From: Leeuwenhoekiella aestuarii | GTDB lineage: Bacteria > Bacteroidota > Bacteroidia > Flavobacteriales > Flavobacteriaceae | Length of the DNA stretch: 64,000 nt | Reading direction: 5' to 3' | NCBI RefSeq assembly: GCF_004104055.1 | Contig: NZ_QOVJ01000007.1 | Span: 1-64,000, forward strand | In this document: positions 27,005-34,334 of the stretch, in pieces | Layout of the letters: every line of letters starts with the position of its first letter | Numbering within the stretch: the first letter of the stretch is position 1 | Made by a program: the position numbers and the translations under genes | The notes under the pieces: generated by a model | Seen by the model: the letters and a program-made list of their open reading frames with translations, nothing else | Database searches by the model: none | Told to the model about the DNA's origin: nothing

Positions 27005-27043
27005 TAAAAAAACGGAAAGCTGGATGCAGCTTTCCGTTTTTTA
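27005..27043. terminator. Strong bidirectional terminator
   Basis: AAAACGGAAAGCTG-gatg-CAGCTTTCCGTTTT forms a perfect 14-bp stem with a 4-nt loop, flanked by A-runs on the left and T-runs on the right. It works in either direction and lies between convergent stop codons at 26724 and 27067. Confidence 0.9.
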
Positions 27044-27066
27044 TATAAACTCCTAACTTCAGGCGA

Positions 27067-27462
27067 TTATAGATTATTTTCTAAGTATTCTTTAATAGCA
27101 ATATCAGGAAAATAACCGCTGTGGTGACCACCCCAACAGGCAGTAAGCGAAAATACACCGTCTGCTATTTTCAATTCTTTCTTCTCTTCTGCGCCTTCAT
27201 TAGGTATACAATAAACCGCAACAGAATTGATGGTTTCCTGCACCGCTTCTTTCCCCATATCATCTGCACACACTTCTTTAAAAGCATCGGTAAGACGTTG
27301 CAAACACACGCTAGGTACAAACTTCATAAAGTCCAGTTCAAAAGTGTCCCAGTTGATCGTTACCGGAACTTCTTTCCCTACAATCTCGTTAATTTCTTTT
27401 TGGTACTCTGCTACATATTGATCTTCAATTGCTTTCGCAGTTTTCTTTTCTTGTAATCCCAT
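27067..27462 (-). CDS. Hypothetical cytoplasmic protein
   Basis: This 131-aa protein has no signal peptide. The N-terminal third is charged and helical (QEKKTAKAIEDQYVAEYQKE), followed by segments with cysteines (VPSVCLQRL, EVCADD) and a C-terminal TACWGGHHSGYFPD stretch that could bind metal. I do not recognise the family. It is transcribed alone. A perfect -7 box TACATTTG lies 26 bp before the ATG, and a 16-bp palindrome lies about 80 bp upstream. Confidence 0.75.
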   Translation of the reverse strand: MGLQEKKTAKAIEDQYVAEYQKEINEIVGKEVPVTINWDTFELDFMKFVPSVCLQRLTDAFKEVCADDMGKEAVQETINSVAVYCIPNEGAEEKKELKIADGVFSLTACWGGHHSGYFPDIAIKEYLENNL

Positions 27463-27487
27463 AATTTTTTAATTGTAATTAATACTT

Positions 27488-27495
27488 CAAATGTA
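27488..27495 (-). promoter_or_regulatory. -7 box TACATTTG of the gene at 27462
   Basis: CAAATGTA on the plus strand reads TACATTTG on the minus strand, a perfect match to the Bacteroidota sigma-ABfr box TAnnTTTG, 26 bp before the ATG. No copy of the locus dyad lies at the usual distance; the palindrome at 27544-27559 is farther upstream. Confidence 0.55.
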
Positions 27496-27543
27496 TAGGT
27501 TAAGCTAATGGGAAAAATGACCTGTTTTAATGAATGTAAAATC

Positions 27544-27559
27544 TCACGGAATTCCGTGA
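27544..27559. promoter_or_regulatory. Perfect 16-bp palindrome TCACGGAATTCCGTGA
   Basis: This perfect dyad lies in the divergent intergenic region between the genes starting at 27462 (minus) and 27722 (plus), 6 bp before the locus motif copy E. It shares the GAATTC core and the outer C/G positions with the main dyad (compare CCCTGAATTCAGGG) and the CACGGAA half with copy D. It may be a second operator of the same or a related regulator. Confidence 0.55.
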
Positions 27560-27565
27560 TGGTGT

Positions 27566-27608
27566 TCCCTGAATTATGCTTTAGATTAGTTTATCTAAAC
27601 ATGATTTG
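27566..27608 (+). promoter_or_regulatory. Shared locus promoter, copy E (lipoprotein gene at 27722)
   Basis: TCCCTGAATTATG at 27566-27578 keeps the left half of the dyad but has a weak right half. A -7-like ATGATTTG ends at 27608, a span of 43 bp. The start codon is about 156 bp from the motif, so the transcript would have a leader of about 110 nt. Confidence 0.5.
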
Positions 27609-27721
27609 ATACACTGTCTATTACCGGAAGTTGCAAGCCAACCGATAGGATGATTTAGACAATGCCTACCTGCACTAGGCTTAGTCGAAGTGTAGCTTAT
27701 ACAATCAAAAACGAGTAACAG

Positions 27722-28711
27722 ATGAAAACGATTATCTATATCGGTATGCTAATCCTTGTGATCCTGGGTGGTCTCAGCTCGTGTGCGCGCCTGTTTGGCG
27801 GGATGAGTAAAGACAAAGCTGCAAAAACACTTGACCGCTATTTAAAAAAACATACCCAACAAGCATTAGGCTTTTCCAATCTAACCCGGTTTTGGAATGA
27901 AGGGAATATGAATCCCAATATGTTTAGTGTGGAAATTTTTGATGAGCAAACGCCCGAAATTCGGTTTGGTTTGCATTTTGACGCTAAATTGATGAACGAA
28001 AAAGATTCGCTTAAGCAGGGGGGCTTTCAAACACAATCCATTCAGGAACAGTACAACGAAGTGGAAGCCGATTTCCGCATCAAACAACGTATGATTGCTG
28101 CTTTAAAAAAGCAAGGCATAGCATTAGACTTTGACTACTATAACGCGCAACTTCAGTTTAAAAACACGCCTACTCCAGAGCTTCTTAAAGAAACGCTTAC
28201 CGCCTTAATCGCAAGGATGAACACCAACAAAAGTGATTTATTGAGTTCTCATTATTTTGAATTCAACCTACAAACACCTCCCTACTCTACTGCTGTTTTA
28301 CAAGCCAAAACCACTTCTGAAGAACATGAGGATTGGAAACTGACTTCTTTTAGTCTGAATACGCAAGCAGAAGATTATAAATTGATCGAAAAAAGCATTG
28401 AACAAGAAACGACCCATTATTTAAAGCAACTCGATCATCAATACCAAATGCACCCGGCAAGTAAGGTGTATGTAAATACAGACACTTTTAAAGAAGCTGT
28501 TTGGATTCAGTTTTTAAGTGATGCATCTGAAGCCGATGATACGCTTGTTAAGCGTTCGATGGCACCGGTAACAGCAGTTATTTTTCAGTATTTCAATCCT
28601 GAAACGCATCACATTATCCTTACTGAACTGACTCCTATACCCCATCCAGACTCTTTTGAGGCCTATTGGGAAGGTATAGAAACGCAGCTGCCGTTTCCTA
28701 CCCATTGGTAG
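27722..28711 (+). CDS. Lipoprotein of unknown function
   Basis: This 329-aa protein has a leader ending in the lipobox GLSSC (C21). The mature part contains two similar alpha/beta stretches and is rich in helices (EADFRIKQRMIAALKKQG). I do not recognise the family. It has a locus-type promoter and converges with the response-regulator gene. With the exported protein and the WG-repeat lipoprotein it forms the exported set of the locus. Confidence 0.78.
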   Translation: MKTIIYIGMLILVILGGLSSCARLFGGMSKDKAAKTLDRYLKKHTQQALGFSNLTRFWNEGNMNPNMFSVEIFDEQTPEIRFGLHFDAKLMNEKDSLKQGGFQTQSIQEQYNEVEADFRIKQRMIAALKKQGIALDFDYYNAQLQFKNTPTPELLKETLTALIARMNTNKSDLLSSHYFEFNLQTPPYSTAVLQAKTTSEEHEDWKLTSFSLNTQAEDYKLIEKSIEQETTHYLKQLDHQYQMHPASKVYVNTDTFKEAVWIQFLSDASEADDTLVKRSMAPVTAVIFQYFNPETHHIILTELTPIPHPDSFEAYWEGIETQLPFPTHW

Positions 28712-28803
28712 TTCAATTAACCAACTTAAACGTCTGATGCAGCACGTACAACGCCTACTAAAAACTAAACAGTACTAGATAATACTGGAAATTAATAGAG
28801 TAA

Positions 28804-29442
28804 CTAATCATCAAACAAGCCCGATTCGATAGCATATTTTACCGCTCCGGTGGTGGTTTTTGCGCCCGTTTTTAAAAGGATGTTTTTACGGTGTGTTTCT
28901 ACCGTGTTGACAGAAATAAAAAGCTGTTCTGAAATTTCTTTAGAAGTGAGCTCCTCTCCCAACAGCTTTAATACTTCTTTTTCCCGCGGAGAAAGCTCGA
29001 TGTTTTTATACTTTTTACGTTCAAAAACACTCTCCATATACCGTTGTTTAATGAGGTCTGAAAAGTATTGCTCCCCACCCAGCACCTTGCGCACCGCTTT
29101 TTGCAGTTCTTCTTTACTGGTAAACTTGGGTACAAATCCGTGTGCACCTTTTTGAATCACTTTATGCACCGTACGGTGATTGTCGAGCATACTCAACATA
29201 ATTATTTTGATCTCGCTATGGTTCTTTTTAATTGCTTTAAGCAGTTCTATACCATCCATTTTGGGCATACTGATGTCACTGATAATCAAATCAATTTCAA
29301 ACTGCTTCAGCAAACGCAAGACTTGTTTACCCTCTGTAGCCAAATGTATTTCATCAATTTCAGGCATATCCTGTAAAATGGTATTGATGCCTTCTAAAAA
29401 CATGAGGTGATCGTCTGCGATAATGATGTTTATCTTTTTCAA
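28804..29442 (-). CDS. NarL/FixJ-type response regulator
   Basis: This 212-aa protein has a receiver domain with the acidic pair D10/D11, phosphoacceptor D56 (in IISDISMP) and the conserved lysine near 106, joined to a LuxR-type helix-turn-helix (ELSPREKEVLKLLGEELTSK, then TVETHRKNILLKTG). Proteins of this type bind dyad-symmetric sites as dimers. It is the last gene of the operon starting at 36896 and lies 5 bp after its cognate kinase. It is the only DNA-binding regulator in the accessory locus, which makes it the leading candidate to bind the CCCTGAA...CAGGG dyads. Confidence 0.94.
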   Translation of the reverse strand: MKKINIIIADDHLMFLEGINTILQDMPEIDEIHLATEGKQVLRLLKQFEIDLIISDISMPKMDGIELLKAIKKNHSEIKIIMLSMLDNHRTVHKVIQKGAHGFVPKFTSKEELQKAVRKVLGGEQYFSDLIKQRYMESVFERKKYKNIELSPREKEVLKLLGEELTSKEISEQLFISVNTVETHRKNILLKTGAKTTTGAVKYAIESGLFDD

Positions 29443-29447
29443 TAGTT

Positions 29448-31412
29448 TTAATTTAGAGGTATATCAAGGGTTATAGACGTTCCGCTTCCCGAGCCGCTGT
29501 CTATATCTAAACTTCCGTTTACTTTTTGTAAGCGCTCGCGGATGTTGCGGAGTCCAATTCCTTGTTTTTTGGTTTTCTGAAAGCCTTTCCCGTTATCGTT
29601 AATCACAATATTAAGATGGTCTTCGTGTTTGGTGAGCTGTACTTCTGCCTGGGTAGCTTCGGCGTGTTTCAGGATATTGTTGATCAATTCCTGTACAATA
29701 CGATACGCATCGGCCAGTAGCGCATCGGGCAATTCATCAATTTCTTCTTCCGGAAATAAAAAAGTTTGGATAGTCAATTCGGTTTTTTGAGTGATCTGTT
29801 CAATAAAATCATTGAGAAAACTACTAAAGCCTATTTTTGAAAACGGCAACGGATGCAGTTGATGCGACAGTCCGCGTACATCCATACAGGCATTGCTAAT
29901 CGCTTCTAATAAACGTTTTGCCTTGGGTTGTTCTGCAGCTCCTTCTAAATAATGCTCCAAGGCGATTTTTATACCGGCCAGATCGCTACCTATACCGTCG
30001 TGGATCTCACGTGCCAACCGGGCACGTTCTTCCTCCTGCCCTTCCTGGTACCGCTCTATCACAGATAGCTTATGATCTTTGATCATTTGGTTGATGCGCT
30101 GTCTCGCATTTTCTTCCTGCTGTGAGTTCAACTCTTTTTGAACTCGCAGCCGCTGGATGTAAAAGAGGCGCAACAGGATCAAGGTAATCAAGACCAAAAC
30201 AAAACCGGCAATAAATGCATTACGTACAATACGCTGGCGTTTTAACTTCAGTGCGGTCTTTTGTAATTCGGCCTCGCTAAGCTTCTGCTCATTTTCCAGA
30301 AGTTTAATGCGGGTTTCTTTTAACTGCGTTTCGTAGCGTTCCTGCAGTTTGGCCACGTACTTTTCCTTATCCAGTGAGTTTTGTGTTGTGGTAAGTTGTA
30401 CCCCTTTGTCGTAATTCTCAAGGGCTTGTTTATAAGCACCCTGATCCTGATACAGCTGGGACAGGTTTTTATAAATTTCAGCATTATACTGAAGTAATGA
30501 TTGCGCTTCCCCGATTTTTAATGCCTGCTCAAAATAATCAATGGCTTCCTGCGTGTTGCCCAGTTTGCTTTCAGAAAGTCCCAAGTCGTTCAATACGATA
30601 GCGGTATCTGACTGAAATTGAAGTTCTTTTAAAAGCCGCAGTGTTTTTTTTAAGGAAACCACCGCTTCGGCATAGCGTTTTTCTTCCACAAGCATCTGCG
30701 AAAGGTTCATATGAACATAGGCTATAACCGCTTTATTTCCCTCCTGCTCCCGGTAATTTAATACCGTCTGGTAATGCTTTCTGGCTTCTTCAAATTTCCC
30801 TTTTTCTTTTAAAATATTGGCAAAATTGAACAAAGTGGTAAGCACCCCATCATCGTCCTTTAATTCCCGATACAAATGAGCTGCCCGGTCTAAACTTTCT
30901 GAAGCTTTTATATAATCGTTTTGCAATACGTAAAGGGTAGCTATATTTTGGTATGCGTTGGCTTCCTGTTGCTCATCGTTTTGAGCTTCAGCATAGCTTA
31001 AGCATTTGACAAAGCCATCCATGGCCTTAGGGTAGTCACCCAGGTTTTTATACCCCAAAGCCAGCAGGTTGTAACACGCTGCGAGTCCATTTTCTACCTT
31101 ATTCTTCGTTAAGAGCTTAATAGTTTGCTGTGCGTGAAATACCGTGCTCTTGTAATCTCCCGTGATGTTTCCCAGGTTCCCCAATGCATAATGTGCCCGT
31201 GCCTCTTGAAGGCTTAACTGCTTGGCCTGAGCAAGCTTAAGCCATTGGGTAGCGGCTTTTTGGGCCCGCTCGGGTTGGGTATTTAAATGTTCCCGATAAA
31301 GAGTAGCCAGGGAATCTATTTTAGGAGTAGGGACTTCTTGCCCTAAAATTCCCTGAGTGAGTACCAGACAACCAAGCACAAGGACAAACCGGTATGTTAG
31401 AATTTTTAGCAT
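29448..31412 (-). CDS. TPR-containing sensor histidine kinase (HisKA_3)
   Basis: This 654-aa protein has a signal sequence (about 1-24), a sensor region of about seven tetratricopeptide repeats (roughly 60-360), a coiled-coil, one membrane helix (FIAGFVLVLITLILLRLFY), a HisKA_3 dimerisation domain with the phosphoacceptor H471 (ARLAREIHDGIGSD), and a HATPase_c domain with N-box (ELINNILKHA) and G-box (NDNGKGF, GIGLRNIRER). The TPR sensor faces the periplasm. The kinase partners with the NarL-type regulator encoded next. It is in one operon with a TPR protein, a DUF1266 protein and an 853-aa protein, so sensor and presumed effectors are made together. Confidence 0.94.
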   Translation of the reverse strand: MLKILTYRFVLVLGCLVLTQGILGQEVPTPKIDSLATLYREHLNTQPERAQKAATQWLKLAQAKQLSLQEARAHYALGNLGNITGDYKSTVFHAQQTIKLLTKNKVENGLAACYNLLALGYKNLGDYPKAMDGFVKCLSYAEAQNDEQQEANAYQNIATLYVLQNDYIKASESLDRAAHLYRELKDDDGVLTTLFNFANILKEKGKFEEARKHYQTVLNYREQEGNKAVIAYVHMNLSQMLVEEKRYAEAVVSLKKTLRLLKELQFQSDTAIVLNDLGLSESKLGNTQEAIDYFEQALKIGEAQSLLQYNAEIYKNLSQLYQDQGAYKQALENYDKGVQLTTTQNSLDKEKYVAKLQERYETQLKETRIKLLENEQKLSEAELQKTALKLKRQRIVRNAFIAGFVLVLITLILLRLFYIQRLRVQKELNSQQEENARQRINQMIKDHKLSVIERYQEGQEEERARLAREIHDGIGSDLAGIKIALEHYLEGAAEQPKAKRLLEAISNACMDVRGLSHQLHPLPFSKIGFSSFLNDFIEQITQKTELTIQTFLFPEEEIDELPDALLADAYRIVQELINNILKHAEATQAEVQLTKHEDHLNIVINDNGKGFQKTKKQGIGLRNIRERLQKVNGSLDIDSGSGSGTSITLDIPLN

Positions 31413-31428
31413 TACAACAGGTTGGGCA

Positions 31429-33681
31429 TCAGGAGAAATAGGTGGCTATTAAACGGGATTTTAAATGCGCTAAATCCTGAGCCTCTACTGCTTCTAAAGG
31501 CTGTTCAAAACGAGAGGCAGCTTCCAGAAGGTTGTGTCTTAAAAAGAGTTCGTCTTTATAAAAGTCTTTCACCATTTGATGCTGCTCTTTTAAATGGTTT
31601 TCCTCTGGATTTTCTGTGCTTAAGAGCATCGCACTATATCTTATAAAATCGGTCATATTTTCTGCTCCTTGGGCACTTTTTTTAAGAGCTTGCGCAAGGT
31701 AATTAATATCTCGAGGATAATCGAAAAAAGCGCGGTAAGGATAAGAAGCTATTAAATTTAAACAGGCTTCTGTTGCTTGTTTATGATGCGTGGCGGCACT
31801 CAGTAACGCGGGATAGGGATGATCTACTTCCCAGATTCGGGCTTCGGGAACCTGTGCTTTTATTTCCTCATAAATGTCCAGACTCAGTTGGTGATCATCT
31901 AAAGCTTCTCGTGAAGCGCTAAACGCCAACTTATAATAGACGCTTGCATCGGGTGAATTTTGCGCTGCAGCTACCAGAGACTTTGCTGCTGCAGTCTCGT
32001 TTCCTATGATCCAATACACCAAGCCATTGTTTCGGTAATCAATATACGTCTCGGGATCGGGAACCAAATCACCTTCTGAGGCGGGACGAAGCCCCTCGGG
32101 ATTTTCTTTAAAATCATAAAAACACAACCACTGAAATACGGGATAAAGTTCTGGATCTAATCGACCTTGCTCGTGGCAATAACAGGCATACTGGTAGCAT
32201 TTTTCATAATCGCCCATTTCAAAAAGCACTTCCATACTCAGGTTCATGGAATTGCAGTAATCGCTGCTTCCCAATTCGTAAAATTGCACTTCGCGTTCGA
32301 TGTCCTGAAAGAAAAGCTCGTAGTTCTTATTTTTACGATGAATCACCGCACGCCAGTAGTACATCCAGGCGTGAAATGCTGACTGCTGATAATCTTCAAT
32401 CCCTTCATTAAAAACGCTTAAGGCTTCTGCTACCAGCCCCATTTTGAGCAATGCTATTCCTCTAAAACACGTGCTTTTAGCATTGGGAAAATGCCGCTGA
32501 TGAAATTGATTGACCACGTGTAAAATACCCTTAGGGTCATTTACCCGATCATTCAAATCCATTAAAGTTTGTAAATAATCGGTGGCCGAAAGGCCTTGTC
32601 TAAAGGCCTCATTAAAGGCTTCTGCCGCTTGTGGATATTCGGCTTGAAAGAAGAAGAATTTTCCCTTCAATTCTAACAGTAACGGATTTTTAGGATGCAG
32701 TTCTAAGCCTTGTTGCAGGCAATATGCCATTTTCTTCAAGTCTTTAGAATAGAAATAACAGGACTTCCCTATGAGTAAATAGTGGTGCTGTGCCCGTTGC
32801 CAACCTGCATGGGTAAGGGCTTGCATATAGGCGCTATAGTCTGAAAAGTCGTTAAAATCTTCGGCCGGAAACTCGGGAGCTTCCGGAAATGACAACACTT
32901 CTGCAACCATATCATACATCATAAAGGCTTTGGCATAATCGGCCAGTAGGTTGCGGGTTTTAGTTGCCAATTCTACAAACTTCCACTCCGCTCGCCATTG
33001 GTCCCGAACCGCTACCGATCTGTTTTGCCAGATCGCCAATTGAATTTGAACGTGGTAGCCTTCGGCTTTTGATAATCGTGGGTCCAGCTCCAAGCCTTTT
33101 AATACCGATGTATTGTGTGTCGCTGAAGCCAAATCAAGTAGCGCTGTTGCGTCAACCTCTTGTTCAGTATGGCATAATTCATCTAAATATTCCTGTTCGA
33201 TTTCCCATAACAAGAAACGCAATTCGGTAGCGCCCGGATAACATTCTAAAACGTATTTAAGCACTTGTACAGCTTCATCATAACGCTGCTCGTGCTTCAA
33301 TTTTAAGGCATAATGAAGGTGTAAGGTTTCGTTATACGAATACGCCATCAGTGCTTTTTCATACAATTCTTGCGGACATTTATGGTAAAAACTGCAGATC
33401 AGTTCATAATCTGAAGCTTCTACCACGCCTTCATTTTCCAAGGCTTCCAGGTAGGTTTGCATCGTGGCTACATCTACCGCTTCAAAAAGCGTTAGAAAGC
33501 GCATATACAACCGATAAAACCGAATACAAACTTCTTGATCCTGTGCTCCTAACGCATCAAAATTCTCTTGAATCACCACAATGTGCGATTCTAATTGATG
33601 ATGGAGTCGCTGGGTATAGGCTTCTTCGGCCGCTGTAATATGTTTAAGTACTTCTTCTCGTGTCAATTCCATAATTACCAT
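31429..33681 (-). CDS. TPR-repeat protein of unknown function (750 aa)
   Basis: The protein is cytoplasmic (no leader) and made almost entirely of tetratricopeptide-like helical hairpins, for example YLLIGKSCYFYSKDLKKMAY, PQAAEAFNEAFRQG and AEALSVFNEGIEDY. It is a scaffold-type protein with no visible catalytic motif. Its start overlaps the stop of the DUF1266 gene by 7 nt, and its stop lies 16 bp before the kinase gene, so translation of the group is linked. It may pass a cytoplasmic signal or hold the large locus proteins together; that is inference. Confidence 0.82.
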   Translation of the reverse strand: MVIMELTREEVLKHITAAEEAYTQRLHHQLESHIVVIQENFDALGAQDQEVCIRFYRLYMRFLTLFEAVDVATMQTYLEALENEGVVEASDYELICSFYHKCPQELYEKALMAYSYNETLHLHYALKLKHEQRYDEAVQVLKYVLECYPGATELRFLLWEIEQEYLDELCHTEQEVDATALLDLASATHNTSVLKGLELDPRLSKAEGYHVQIQLAIWQNRSVAVRDQWRAEWKFVELATKTRNLLADYAKAFMMYDMVAEVLSFPEAPEFPAEDFNDFSDYSAYMQALTHAGWQRAQHHYLLIGKSCYFYSKDLKKMAYCLQQGLELHPKNPLLLELKGKFFFFQAEYPQAAEAFNEAFRQGLSATDYLQTLMDLNDRVNDPKGILHVVNQFHQRHFPNAKSTCFRGIALLKMGLVAEALSVFNEGIEDYQQSAFHAWMYYWRAVIHRKNKNYELFFQDIEREVQFYELGSSDYCNSMNLSMEVLFEMGDYEKCYQYACYCHEQGRLDPELYPVFQWLCFYDFKENPEGLRPASEGDLVPDPETYIDYRNNGLVYWIIGNETAAAKSLVAAAQNSPDASVYYKLAFSASREALDDHQLSLDIYEEIKAQVPEARIWEVDHPYPALLSAATHHKQATEACLNLIASYPYRAFFDYPRDINYLAQALKKSAQGAENMTDFIRYSAMLLSTENPEENHLKEQHQMVKDFYKDELFLRHNLLEAASRFEQPLEAVEAQDLAHLKSRLIATYFS

Positions 33682-34331
33682 TCTTTAAACCAGTGGGGAT
33701 AGTTGATGTGCATACGCTGGTAACATTCCCAAAGGGTTAATATTCCGGGATAGGAGCTTAAGTCCTGCTCGCCGCGTCCGTTCATAAATTCATCTCCAAT
33801 ACACACATTGCGGTGAAAAGCTCCCCAGCTATCAAATGTGTTTTTAAGAAGCACTTCTACATCACTTAAGCGTAAAGTAATCTCCTCGAATTCCATATAA
33901 TTTAAAATCCCTCCTAAACGCATCAAGAACACGTATTTCGCAAGTTCGTAGCCTTTTAGTTTTTGATCTTTTAGGCTGAATCTATATTTCCATGCGAGCG
34001 TGTATTGATGCTCTTGGGTTACATTGTTCAGTGCGTTGTATTTGGTTTCAAAACTGCTGGTGGTATCCAGACGCAAGCTCGCTGCTAACTTTTCAAAAGG
34101 AGCAGAAACTCTCATCCCCGTTTCATATTCAAACAGTGCACTGCGCAGGTGCAAGCCTGAATGGATGCCGTAATACTTGAGCAGGCGTTTTGCAGATTTA
34201 ATGTGCCACTCGTTAATCAGGTTGAAGCCAAACCAACTTTCAAGATCTACTTCATCGGAATGTTTTTTTAAAAGCAAAGCCGAAAAGTTCAATTGCTTCT
34301 GGATTTGGGTTGTGATTTCTTCTGTATTCAT
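33675..34331 (-). CDS. DUF1266-family protein
   Basis: This 218-aa protein ends in the DUF1266 pattern: GYELAKYVFLMRLGGILNY, SWGAFHRNVCIGDEFMNG, then a C-terminal YPGILTLWECYQRM segment and a tryptophan-rich end. DUF1266 proteins have no known activity and are often found in polymorphic-toxin or conflict loci. It lies 3 bp after the 853-aa gene and overlaps the TPR gene by 7 nt. No signal peptide is seen. I am fairly sure of the family but not of a function. Confidence 0.75.
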   Translation of the reverse strand: MNTEEITTQIQKQLNFSALLLKKHSDEVDLESWFGFNLINEWHIKSAKRLLKYYGIHSGLHLRSALFEYETGMRVSAPFEKLAASLRLDTTSSFETKYNALNNVTQEHQYTLAWKYRFSLKDQKLKGYELAKYVFLMRLGGILNYMEFEEITLRLSDVEVLLKNTFDSWGAFHRNVCIGDEFMNGRGEQDLSSYPGILTLWECYQRMHINYPHWFKEW

Positions 34332-34334
34332 CGG

